Positions 23,883 through 30,730 are shown, counted from the stretch's first letter. The stretch: DNA of 41,578 nucleotides from Candidatus Woesearchaeota archaeon (GCA_016935175.1 JAFGRK010000014.1:1-41578); one strand, 5' to 3'. Notes: a model not told the origin generated them from the letters alone. Translations and numbers: made by a program.

Positions 23883-24392
23883 TTAGTTGAATTTCCTCTT
23901 ATTAAGCTCTGCTTGCCTCTCAAATGCGCTGTAGAATAAGGTGAGGACTTTCACAGTGTTCTCTATGTTATCAGTCTCAAAAGAGAACTTCTCTATTAGG
24001 TTATATATGTGCGGGTTTGACTTCTTGACCATGCCATAACGCCTGAAGACGCACAAGTCATTGTTCATCCTGTATTCTCTATCAATATCCTTGATGGCTT
24101 TTCTTGTTACAATAGGCAGCGGGCCAGTGGACTTCATCATATGGTACACCAATGCTCCCATTAGTGTGACCCCGTCCTCTACCTTTGAGTTGGTAGTTAG
24201 GTAAAGAAGATAGCTTGCAGCCTCTGAGTTCTCATTTGCAAGGTTATTGGCAAGGATGCCTTGTGGCACTCGGTCAGAAAGCCTGTCAGCTAGCAAGCCC
24301 ATGGCTAATCCTTCACTCACAAAAGGCAGCTCTGTGATTAGGTCTGAGAGCTCTTCGCGATCCACCTCAAATGCATCTGAAGCTTCGTCCAT
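23883..24392 (-). CDS. Hypothetical helical protein
   Basis: A soluble, mostly helical protein of 169 residues beginning MDEASDAFEVDREELSDL. No membrane segment, signal or known motif is seen. A basic patch (VTRKAIKDIDREYRMNNDL) and an all-helical C-terminus could bind nucleic acid or protein. ATG 24392 lies about 28 nt from a TATA box with the CCGCAACC element, a leaderless start. The promoter is directly next to repeat element B. Family unknown. Confidence 0.65.
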   Translation of the reverse strand: MDEASDAFEVDREELSDLITELPFVSEGLAMGLLADRLSDRVPQGILANNLANENSEAASYLLYLTTNSKVEDGVTLMGALVYHMMKSTGPLPIVTRKAIKDIDREYRMNNDLCVFRRYGMVKKSNPHIYNLIEKFSFETDNIENTVKVLTLFYSAFERQAELNKRKFN

Positions 24393-24419
24393 GGCTAGCT
24401 TAAGGTGGATGTAGCAGCA

Positions 24420-24437
24420 TAAAAAGGTTGCGGAAAA
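24420..24437 (-). promoter_or_regulatory. Promoter with CCGCAACC element
   Basis: Minus strand TTTTCCGCAACCTTTTTA, about 28 nt upstream of ATG 24392. It shares its upstream element with the promoters at 21429 and 29071. Confidence 0.6.
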
Positions 24438-24450
24438 TAGGGGATTGCGT

Positions 24451-24602
24451 TTAAAAAGTGCTCGTCACCCGCCAGCGCCAACAAAATCTTTTAGGATTTT
24501 GAGCGGCGGTGGCGAGGCGGGGGTCGCCCCAGTCGGGGTGGTGCCGGAAACGCTGGCACCTCAAAAGCCTTAGCTTTTGTTGCCGAGTAGAGCACTTTTT
24601 AA
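24451..24602 (+). repeat. Hairpin-mosaic element B
   Basis: A perfect 13-bp terminal inverted repeat TTAAAAAGTGCTC/GAGCACTTTTTAA (24451-24463, 24590-24602) encloses: CACCCGCC pairing with GGCGGTG (one bulge); module CTCAAAA...TTTTGTTG in reverse orientation (24479-24503); the block GGGGTCGCCCC-AGTC-GGGGTG (24520-24540), differing from element A only in two loop bases; GGTGCC/GGCACC; and a forward module CTCAAAAGC-CTTA-GCTTTTGTTG (24560-24582). No ORF is present. Confidence 0.65.
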
Positions 24603-24674
24603 GAGATTATTCATTCAGAAAATAAGGCGCCAAATCCATAAAGCTTAAAAACTTCAGGCTTCAGGGAGATATGT

Positions 24675-25661
24675 ATGGAAGGCATGCACAGGAGGGATTT
24701 CCTGAAGAAATCATCTTTGCTCACCTTAGGCTTGCTTGCAGCGCCTGAAAAGCTTTTTTCATCTTCTAGCCTTGATGATGCAATATCCCTGAATGAGGCA
24801 GTATCCTTGTCTGAGGACCAAAAGATAGTTGTCAACCTGCCCGGATATGAGCTTAAGCTCTTTAATTATCAGGATGGTAAGATAGCCCGGGAATACAAAT
24901 TCACAGTGGGGGTTGGCAAGGGAAGGTATTGGCGCCACCCAACACCCATAACCACTGGCAGGGTGGTTGACAAGAGGCCTTGGATCCATTTCTTTTTTGA
25001 GAACGACAAGCCAGAGCGGGGAGCAAAGATAGGTGATGTAATAACTGAGACTTGGACTTTTGACGGGCAAGGAAACCCCGTGAAGTACCCTATGCCTTAT
25101 GAGAAGATGAGAGGTCTTGGTACCTTGATGAGGATGCCATCAGGCTATATGAACCCTGGCTTTGTCATCCATTCCACGACTGACGAGTTCACACTTGGGG
25201 CTGCCACTTCTAATGGTTGCATAAGGCTAGGCATGGAAGACATGCTAAAGCTCTATGAGCTGGTTGCTCCTGATGCCAAGCAGAAAGGAGGGCCGAAGCA
25301 GCCTATTCCATTGAAATATCCTGTGCCTATACAGACCTTGTATGAGCTGGTAGAGATAAAGGATAGCAGAGTGGTGATTCACAGGGATATCTATGACAAA
25401 GGCATTGACTATGTAGATGAGTTCAAGAAGCAGTTGGCAGCCAGTGATTGGCTAAAGGAATTAACAGGGGATGATGCGCTTTCCATGTTTGATTATGACT
25501 TGATAAAGAAAGAGTTTGCTGGTGCTCAGGAGCAGTTCAAGGAAGCTCACAGGGATATACTGCTGAAGCTGTTCAAGCCTTTCCCTGATAACTATATCTC
25601 TCCTGAGATGAGGCAGAAGCTGCATAAGGCTTATAGCATTGCTGACTTGATGAGAAAATAA
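24675..25661 (+). CDS. Tat-exported L,D-transpeptidase (YkuD)
   Basis: YkuD-fold enzyme with a twin-arginine signal: HRRDFLKKSSLLTLGLLAAP (residues 5-24), so it should be exported folded. The catalytic domain (about 50-215) has TPITTGRV, the His166 of FVIHSTTDEF and the nucleophile Cys182 in ATSNGCIRLGMEDM. The usual SHGC is SNGC here. About 110 residues follow as a mostly helical C-terminal domain (QLAASDWLKELTGDD...). In bacteria such enzymes cross-link peptidoglycan or attach proteins to it. Archaea lack peptidoglycan, so either another amide or amine is processed, or the target belongs to a bacterial partner. ATG 24675 has GGGAGAT as ribosome binding site. Confidence 0.85.
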   Translation: MEGMHRRDFLKKSSLLTLGLLAAPEKLFSSSSLDDAISLNEAVSLSEDQKIVVNLPGYELKLFNYQDGKIAREYKFTVGVGKGRYWRHPTPITTGRVVDKRPWIHFFFENDKPERGAKIGDVITETWTFDGQGNPVKYPMPYEKMRGLGTLMRMPSGYMNPGFVIHSTTDEFTLGAATSNGCIRLGMEDMLKLYELVAPDAKQKGGPKQPIPLKYPVPIQTLYELVEIKDSRVVIHRDIYDKGIDYVDEFKKQLAASDWLKELTGDDALSMFDYDLIKKEFAGAQEQFKEAHRDILLKLFKPFPDNYISPEMRQKLHKAYSIADLMRK

Positions 25662-25682
25662 ATAAACGCGCAGTGGCGATTC

Positions 25683-26426
25683 TCAGAAGAAGTCCCAGAA
25701 GCTTCTTTTCTTTCTCTTACGCGCATTGGCTGAGGGAGCATTGAAAGTGAAAGCCCTCTTCACCTGCTTTTTTGCCAGGAAATGCTTTAGCTCCTTTTCA
25801 ATGTTAGGGTTCTCAAAGGCCTTTTCCTGCTGCCTGAACTTCCTGGTGTGGTGGTAATTCTTGCCATTCTTACTCTTGAACTTGTGCTTCTTGTGCAAAA
25901 GCTCATGGTACATTATGTAGTCTAGCAATTCCTTGGCTTTTTCATCGTCTGCTTTTCCTTTGCTGTTTTCAGGGTTGAATATGCTTGATATGGTTACTGT
26001 GTTAGAGCCGTACTCATAGCATCCTAGCTTGGAAAAGCTTTGGCTTCCCCACCTCAGGTTAGGCTTGGGCAAAAACCCATTGAAGTACTTGTCATTAACC
26101 CTGGTGAAGCTCTGTTCCAGCAGAGGGTCTGCCTGGGTCACCTCTGAATAATCCCCTATTTTCCTGATGAAATTCTCGTACAAGTCCATATTAATAGTAT
26201 TTTTCTTTTCCTTGTAGATTTTCACTAGAAGGTGCTGGATAAGCCCTATCTTTATCTCATCACTGACTTTTTTCCAGTCATAGGAAAGCCTGAAAGTCAT
26301 TGAGAGCGCAGTGTACCTGGCATTGGCGTTATAAGCGTTGAAAGCCCTTGAGTATTTGATGCCCATTGCCTTTGACAGCTTTTTTTCTGGGAAAAGTTCA
26401 AAGAATGCGCGCTCTGCAAGGTTCAT
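25683..26426 (-). CDS. SprT-like zinc metalloprotease domain protein
   Basis: A 247-residue protein with a SprT-type zincin: KYFNGFLPKPNLRWGSQSFSK (about 113-133) precedes HELLH at 174-178, and YHHTRKFRQQEK (192-203) gives the third His. This order is typical of SprT/Spartan proteins, which degrade proteins cross-linked to DNA. The N-terminal 100 residues are helical and not recognised, and the C-terminus is basic (ARKRKKRSFWDFF), which may bind DNA. The start overlaps the upstream gene by 4 nt, so the two are translationally coupled. Confidence 0.75.
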   Translation of the reverse strand: MNLAERAFFELFPEKKLSKAMGIKYSRAFNAYNANARYTALSMTFRLSYDWKKVSDEIKIGLIQHLLVKIYKEKKNTINMDLYENFIRKIGDYSEVTQADPLLEQSFTRVNDKYFNGFLPKPNLRWGSQSFSKLGCYEYGSNTVTISSIFNPENSKGKADDEKAKELLDYIMYHELLHKKHKFKSKNGKNYHHTRKFRQQEKAFENPNIEKELKHFLAKKQVKRAFTFNAPSANARKRKKRSFWDFF

Positions 26427-27424
26427 TTTTCCACTTTCAGCTCTAGAAATTTGGTAACCATCTCTGCCTGCTGCACCAGCTTTTTGGCGTGAGGCACTGG
26501 AGCAAGCCCTGTCTCGATTTCCAGTGTAACTGTGCTTACAGGGTTGCAGGCTAATATTTCTTTTGCCATGTCTAGCAGGTATATGCTTACAGGGTCTTTT
26601 TTTATTTCTATCTGCTTGTCACCATAAACCTTGCCGCCAAGATCGTGAACTCCAGTTATGTGCAGCTGGTAGACTCTGCCAGCAGTGGCTTTGATTATGT
26701 TCTTTATGCATTCATCCTTGCTTTCCTGCAGCAATCCCTCGTTTGCAAGGTTGTGTATTGATATGAACACGTGGGCGACATCGAAAAGAAAGCCTAGGTT
26801 AGGGTTCTGGGATATCCTCTTGTCATTGAATATGCTTGATAAGAACTCAGGCATGTTCATCAGGCCAGCGCTCCTTAGGAACGCCAGGTGCTTGCCAGTG
26901 ACATCATTCTTCCTTTCCTTTACCAGGTTGAAATTAGTGTAGGGATAAGTCTCAAAAATAACTTTTTTCTTATTATCATCAGGCAAGCCTTGGTTTATCA
27001 TCTTTTCCAGCTTGACCAGGTTCATTATCATACTCTTTTTTAGCTTGTCCTCGGGCAAGCTTGGGAGTGTGCTCTCATCAAACGCAACCCCTTGCAGGGC
27101 AAAAAGCTCTAGCCTCCAGCTGGTGTAATGGATGTGGAAGCCTATTACTTTGGCATCTGAATTGATGATTGCCTGGATTATCTTCTGGTTTTCCTTTCTC
27201 TTAAGATTGCTTGTCAAGCCTTTGTCAAATAGGTTAATTCCTAAAGGCTTGATAGGGTTATGAACTGACATCTTCAGGCCTGCAGCCTTGAAACTTTCCA
27301 TCTCATCATAGAAGTTATATCCCTCAACTCCTGTTATTAATGGGCAGCTGCTAAGAATCTTCAAGGCTTCCTTGTCATTAGCAAGCCCCTTGCACCATGA
27401 GACATAAAGCTCGACCATTTTCAC
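26423..27424 (-). CDS. DUF692-like TIM-barrel protein
   Basis: A 333-residue TIM-barrel protein whose conserved acidic and His residues fall in the order of DUF692/xylose-isomerase-like enzymes: SVHNP, GFHIHYTSW, VIFETYPYTN, FLFDVAHVFISIHN, VYQLHITGVHDLGG and VTLEIETGLAP. The members LFDVAHVF..HN and QLHITG match the DUF692 signatures DVNN.Y.....HN and EIHLAGH. Characterised DUF692 proteins such as MbnB are multinuclear iron enzymes that modify Cys residues of peptides. An endonuclease-IV-like barrel is an alternative reading. It precedes and overlaps the SprT-like gene, and no partner such as MbnC is next to it. Confidence 0.55.
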   Translation of the reverse strand: MKMVELYVSWCKGLANDKEALKILSSCPLITGVEGYNFYDEMESFKAAGLKMSVHNPIKPLGINLFDKGLTSNLKRKENQKIIQAIINSDAKVIGFHIHYTSWRLELFALQGVAFDESTLPSLPEDKLKKSMIMNLVKLEKMINQGLPDDNKKKVIFETYPYTNFNLVKERKNDVTGKHLAFLRSAGLMNMPEFLSSIFNDKRISQNPNLGFLFDVAHVFISIHNLANEGLLQESKDECIKNIIKATAGRVYQLHITGVHDLGGKVYGDKQIEIKKDPVSIYLLDMAKEILACNPVSTVTLEIETGLAPVPHAKKLVQQAEMVTKFLELKVEK

Positions 27425-27497
27425 TCACTTAACTATTATCACTCACTAACACATCATTAATTTATTATATTATCAGATTTATATTATCAAATCAGTT

Positions 27498-28616
27498 TTA
27501 CATATGCACAGGATATCTCAGTATGGCTGCTATGCCTCCCATCTCTTTTAGCTGAATGCCTTCCCTGGTCTCTGTGGAGATTACTTCTGTGGCTGTTCCG
27601 TATTTCTGGCCTTCCTTGTCCATCTCATCCATCAGCTTCTCATCAACAGTCTCTGAGATGATGAGCGTATCCACTGCTCCCATCAATAGGCATTGCATGA
27701 CTTGGTGCTGCCCATAGCTTACCATCTCTGCTTTGGTTGATAATAATCCAAAGAATTTCTGCATAAGGGCCTTTTCCTTGGCAACTTCTTCCTCTGAGAG
27801 CACGTCCTGGCTCTTCTCCAGCAGTTCCTGGAGCCCGAAATCTCCTGTATAGCTCAAGTCCTTGACAGCAATTATCTTGTTGCGGACATCAGTTGTGAGG
27901 TATCCTTTGTTAAGGAAGTCATTGGTTGTGGTGCTTGGGCCCCCTAGTAGTATGCCTTTGAGGTCTTTCATGAACAAGAACTGCTCTTTCATGTAATCAG
28001 CTACTTTCTTGTAATGGTCCTTTATTGCTCCTTCCCTTAGGCGGGCGAATCTTGGGGCTGACTGCCCTCCTGCCCTTATCTTTCCTGGAACTTCTGAATG
28101 CGTGCTTGTTAGCGGGATGATTGTTTTTCCTTTTAGCAGGGCAATGGTTGCGTCTCTCCGGTCCATGACTACCATGCCATAAGCTTCCTCGTGCTCAGCC
28201 ATCTCCTTTAATGGCTCAAGAACGAATTCCTTGTCGCACCTGTAGATGCGGATGTTCAATGGCACTGGAGGCTCCAGGCTCCAGACTTGGAAGTCCTGCT
28301 GCCCTTCCCTCTCAGCAACATTGCCAGAGAACACAGCCAAGCCATTAGCAGGGGTCTGCTTGAACAATCTCAGGTGCTGCACCATCCTCTCCAAGGCGCT
28401 GATCACATTGTTCCTTGTTTGGGCGCTCTTGATATTGCTTGCTGTGCCTTGCTCTTGCTGCAAGTGGTTGATTATCTTGACCATATCATAGCCTGCAGGG
28501 ATGTAGACTGACACCAGTTCTGTATGCCTGCCTCTATGCTGCTCAAGTTCCTTTATGATGTGCTTAAGCTTGAGCTTCTCCTTAGCACTCATCCTGTGCT
28601 TCTCATCCTCTGCCAT
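27498..28616 (-). CDS. prf1: Peptide chain release factor aRF1, minidomain-less
   Basis: Archaeal class-I release factor that reads all stop codons and triggers hydrolysis of peptidyl-tRNA. Domain 1 has the stop-codon motif NIKS (61-64) and YxCxxxF region in IYRCDKEF; domain 2 has GGQ (183-185) in RAGGQSAPRFARLREGA. Domain 3 includes VSYGQHQVMQCLLMGAVDTLIISE but then runs directly into TATEVISTETREGIQLKEMGGIAAILRY. The zinc-ribbon minidomain normally inserted here, about 45 residues with CxxC pairs, is missing, giving 372 rather than about 415 residues. No frameshift is apparent. ATG 28616 is preceded by a TATA-like TTTTATAAAC. Confidence 0.93.
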   Translation of the reverse strand: MAEDEKHRMSAKEKLKLKHIIKELEQHRGRHTELVSVYIPAGYDMVKIINHLQQEQGTASNIKSAQTRNNVISALERMVQHLRLFKQTPANGLAVFSGNVAEREGQQDFQVWSLEPPVPLNIRIYRCDKEFVLEPLKEMAEHEEAYGMVVMDRRDATIALLKGKTIIPLTSTHSEVPGKIRAGGQSAPRFARLREGAIKDHYKKVADYMKEQFLFMKDLKGILLGGPSTTTNDFLNKGYLTTDVRNKIIAVKDLSYTGDFGLQELLEKSQDVLSEEEVAKEKALMQKFFGLLSTKAEMVSYGQHQVMQCLLMGAVDTLIISETVDEKLMDEMDKEGQKYGTATEVISTETREGIQLKEMGGIAAILRYPVHM

Positions 28617-28700
28617 TACATGGTTATAGGTAAAGAAAAGGGTTTATAAAATTTGTTGCAGCAAGGCAAAAAGCCTGCGGCTGCCTGCTGCAATAATAAG

Positions 28701-29042
28701 TCAAAGCTTGCACCCTAGGCTGGGAAGCACTTGTTTCAAGAAATCATCAACTTCCTTGCTGGTGCCAAGGCTTAAGTCCATTATTATGAACTTGAACTCG
28801 TCTCCAGAGTAGGCTTGCACCATTGCATCATATTCAGGATCTCCTTGCTTGGCGTTCTTTACGCAGTCAATTATTATGGCGTGCTTGTTAAGGTAGAATG
28901 AAGGCTTAGCCTCATGGCTGTTGATGTTGATGAGCTTGTCCCTCTCAAAGTCAACAAACTGCCTGTAGAGGAAATGGCTTATCCATTCCTTCAGCTCTGC
29001 AAGCGCTACTTTCTTCTGGCGTTCCTTCAAGTCAATTGCCAT
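28701..29042 (-). CDS. Hypothetical protein
   Basis: A 113-residue soluble protein with a charged, helical first half (LKERQKKVALAELKEWISHF) and an alternating pattern in the second (AIIIDCVKNA, FKFIIMDLSL) that looks like an alpha/beta domain. No motif is recognised. ATG 29042 follows GAAAGGAAAAATCAAAA, an acceptable ribosome binding site, and the promoter with the CCGCAACC element is at 29071. It lies before aRF1 on the same strand, but aRF1 seems to have its own promoter. Confidence 0.65.
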   Translation of the reverse strand: MAIDLKERQKKVALAELKEWISHFLYRQFVDFERDKLININSHEAKPSFYLNKHAIIIDCVKNAKQGDPEYDAMVQAYSGDEFKFIIMDLSLGTSKEVDDFLKQVLPSLGCKL

Positions 29043-29070
29043 TTTTGATTTTTCCTTTCAGATACTGGTA

Positions 29071-29088
29071 TATAAAGGTTGCGGAAAA
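29071..29088 (-). promoter_or_regulatory. Promoter with CCGCAACC element
   Basis: Minus strand TTTTCCGCAACCTTTATA, about 30 nt before ATG 29042. The element is shared with 21429 and 24420. Confidence 0.6.
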
Positions 29089-29144
29089 AAACGAAAAACA
29101 TTTTTTCCATAATATTTTTAAAACAACCCTCACCAAGGGGGCTT

Positions 29145-29615
29145 ATGAAGATAATAATCACTTTAGGCATAGGCGATGGGCCTACTGAACTGAGCGCTTT
29201 TGACAATGCATTGCACCAAGCAGGCATTGCTAACTATAATCTTATCAGGCTTAGCTCTGTGATTCCTGCGGGCTCTGAGATTATTGACAAGAAGATTGAC
29301 TGGAACAATAAGGAGTACGGCCATAGATTGTACCTCGTGTACAGCGAGTGCTCTGCATCTGAGCCTGGTAAGGAAGCTTGGGCAGGCCTTGGCTGGATTA
29401 CTGAGGAAAAGACAGGCAAGGGTTTGCTAGTGGAGCATCATGGGCCATCAGAGGCAGAAGTCAAGAAACAGATTAATGATTCTTTGAAGAGGATGCAGGA
29501 GTACAGGCCTGACAAATACGGTAAGATAAGCCATAAGGTTGTTGGCATCAAATGCAAGGGCAAGCCTGTGTGCGCAATAGTGGCTGCGGTCTATAAGAGT
29601 GAAGGCTGGAATTAG
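29145..29615 (+). CDS. Pyruvoyl-dependent arginine decarboxylase
   Basis: PvlArgDC family, which makes agmatine from arginine for polyamine synthesis and tRNA-Ile2 modification (agmatidine). The proenzyme self-cleaves in NLIRLSSVIPAGSEI, turning Ser into the pyruvoyl group; LSSVIP is the family signature. The ending KVVGIKCKGKPVCAIVAAVY and the catalytic EHHGP section also fit. At 156 residues it is of normal length. The start is ATG 29145 (MKIIITLGIGDGPTEL), after AAGGGGGCTT; the upstream in-frame extension to 29079 overlaps the promoter and is rejected. Confidence 0.92.
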   Translation: MKIIITLGIGDGPTELSAFDNALHQAGIANYNLIRLSSVIPAGSEIIDKKIDWNNKEYGHRLYLVYSECSASEPGKEAWAGLGWITEEKTGKGLLVEHHGPSEAEVKKQINDSLKRMQEYRPDKYGKISHKVVGIKCKGKPVCAIVAAVYKSEGWN

Positions 29616-29630
29616 GGCAAATGTTTCTTC

Positions 29631-30020
29631 CTATTTAACAAACTCAACCCCTTCCATGCCCTTGAAGGCATTGTCTCCTGTCAGGAATTTGATTCCCCTG
29701 CTCCTGGCCATTACGTAGCCTATGCAGTCAATGTATGAGAACTTTTTCTTCCTATTGGAGTTCCTGAACAAACTGGCTTTTTTGATGGTGTCATCGCTTA
29801 TTTCAACTGCCATGCCCCTGAAGAATTCAAAATAAGCATCTGCTATCCTTTCTCCTTTTTCCTTTAGCGCCAGATAATGCAGCTCCAACAGATTCATCTT
29901 GGTAGTTATGGCATTAATGTTTTTTCCGTACTGTTCGTAGTTTTTATTTCCATTTAACACTTCTACAAAGGCGTATGTGTCAAAAAAATATGTTTCTGAA
30001 TTATTCTGATCTATTCCCAT
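29631..30020 (-). CDS. PIN-domain toxin (VapC-like)
   Basis: PIN-fold ribonuclease, the likely toxin of a toxin-antitoxin pair. Acidic residues fall in the usual positions: ETYFFDTYAFVEVL (Asp near residue 14), KMNLLELHYL (Glu), FSYIDCIGYVMAR (Asp) and KFLTGDNAFKG (Asp). At 129 residues it has the normal VapC size. It overlaps the AbrB-like gene by 10 nt, so toxin translation depends on the antitoxin. Targets in other archaea and bacteria are tRNA, rRNA or mRNA. Confidence 0.85.
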   Translation of the reverse strand: MGIDQNNSETYFFDTYAFVEVLNGNKNYEQYGKNINAITTKMNLLELHYLALKEKGERIADAYFEFFRGMAVEISDDTIKKASLFRNSNRKKKFSYIDCIGYVMARSRGIKFLTGDNAFKGMEGVEFVK

Positions 30021-30220
30021 CCTTTCCTTTCCTCATCTTTCATTTGCTGGGCGCTTTTCTTGAATTTGAGGCTGCCAAATATTGCGCTCAGGTCTGTTTT
30101 CTTCACCACGTCCACTAATATGGTGTCTTCTGGCTTCAACTTGTGCTCCTCCACAAAGCTTTTCGGGAACACTCCACCTAATGAGTTGCCCCATTTCCTT
30201 AGCGTTACTTCGACTGCCAT
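30011..30220 (-). CDS. AbrB/MazE-type antitoxin
   Basis: A 69-residue protein with a swapped-hairpin AbrB domain: VEVTLRKWGNSLGGVFPKSFVEEHKLKPEDTI is a textbook match (split here for its parts: RKWGNSLG, PKSFVEEHKL). The C-terminal 20 residues, LKFKKSAQQMKDEERKGW, would cover the toxin. The start is ATG 30220, because AGGTGATTAAC before it is the ribosome binding site; the GTG at 30229 is part of that site. It should neutralise the overlapping PIN toxin and repress their common promoter, where a matching operator is seen at 30360-30392. Confidence 0.85.
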   Translation of the reverse strand: MAVEVTLRKWGNSLGGVFPKSFVEEHKLKPEDTILVDVVKKTDLSAIFGSLKFKKSAQQMKDEERKGWE

Positions 30221-30240
30221 GTTAATCACCTTTGCTTTAG

Positions 30241-30353
30241 GGAAATTGCCTCAGCCGTCTGCTTCACCATGAGTGAAAACTTTTCCATCTGAGCGAATGG
30301 TGATGGCTGACTCGGCGGGGGACGGCCCCTCGGGGTGCCGAGGGCAATTTTCC
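30241..30353 (-). repeat. Hairpin-mosaic element C in the toxin-antitoxin leader
   Basis: GGAAATTGCC/GGCAATTTTCC (30241-30250, 30343-30353; one bulge) closes two arms: TCAGCC/GGCTGA (30251-30256, 30305-30310) with TCACCAT/ATGGTGA (30264-30270, 30297-30303), and CTCGGC/GCCGAG (30311-30316, 30337-30342) with CCCC/GGGG inside. The arrangement matches element A (ACGCCAT/ATGGCGT, CCACAGC/GCTGTGG) with different bases in the pairs. It lies between the operator and the antitoxin ribosome binding site, so it is probably transcribed as the mRNA leader. Confidence 0.6.
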
Positions 30354-30359
30354 TTCAAA

Positions 30360-30404
30360 TAGTTATATTCTAGTTATATTTATGTATAACTAATATTTAA
30401 AGGT
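30360..30404 (-). promoter_or_regulatory. Operator and promoter of the toxin-antitoxin operon
   Basis: TAGTTATATT occurs at 30360 and 30371, one helical turn apart, and the inverted half TATAACTA lies at 30385-30392; the last two make an 8-bp palindrome arm around TTTATG. On the minus strand a TATA box CTTTAAATATTAG overlaps the distal end (about 30391-30403). This suits autorepression by the AbrB-type antitoxin. Confidence 0.55.
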
Positions 30405-30459
30405 TTGCAATCGGCATCCCAAATAAAGGCTTGAAACTGCTGCTTAATAAAATGCTATG

Positions 30460-30680
30460 GTGAAATTCCGTGATGTTTCCGGCAGGAAGCGGAGTTTATG
30501 CAAGCTTATGCTTTTTAACTTTTCAGCCAGTCCCTGACAGCTTTGCTGTCACAGCAAAAACGCAGTTTTTGCATGCCAAGAGCAAAGCTCTTGTCAGCTC
30601 AAAAATGCTAGCATTTTTGTTGGGCGCTTGAGGACCACAAGAAGAAAACGTGCTTTATTATTTGCGCCTGCGGCGGGCCT
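30460..30680 (+). repeat. Hairpin-mosaic region E
   Basis: A chain of hairpins: AAATTCCG...CGGAGTTT around TTTCC-GGCA-GGAAG (about 30465-30497), TGACAGC-TTT-GCTGTCA (30535-30551), GCAAAAAC-GCA-GTTTTTGC (30554-30572), CAAGAGC-AAA-GCTCTTG (30577-30593) and module CTCAAAAATG-CTAG-CATTTTTGTTG (30598-30622). It ends with the compact motif AGGCCCGCCGCAGGCGCAAA on the minus strand (30661-30680). No ORF is supported in this gap. Confidence 0.55.
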
Positions 30681-30713
30681 GACATGCACTTCTTTCCATC
30701 AGGGATATTTTTA

Positions 30714-30730
30714 GAAATATTTATATAATT
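30714..30730 (+). promoter_or_regulatory. TATA box upstream of 30750
   Basis: GAAATATTTATATAATT is AT-rich with a good TATA core; ATG 30750 follows about 22 nt later behind a weak purine stretch AAGGGCAAGG. Confidence 0.5.
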
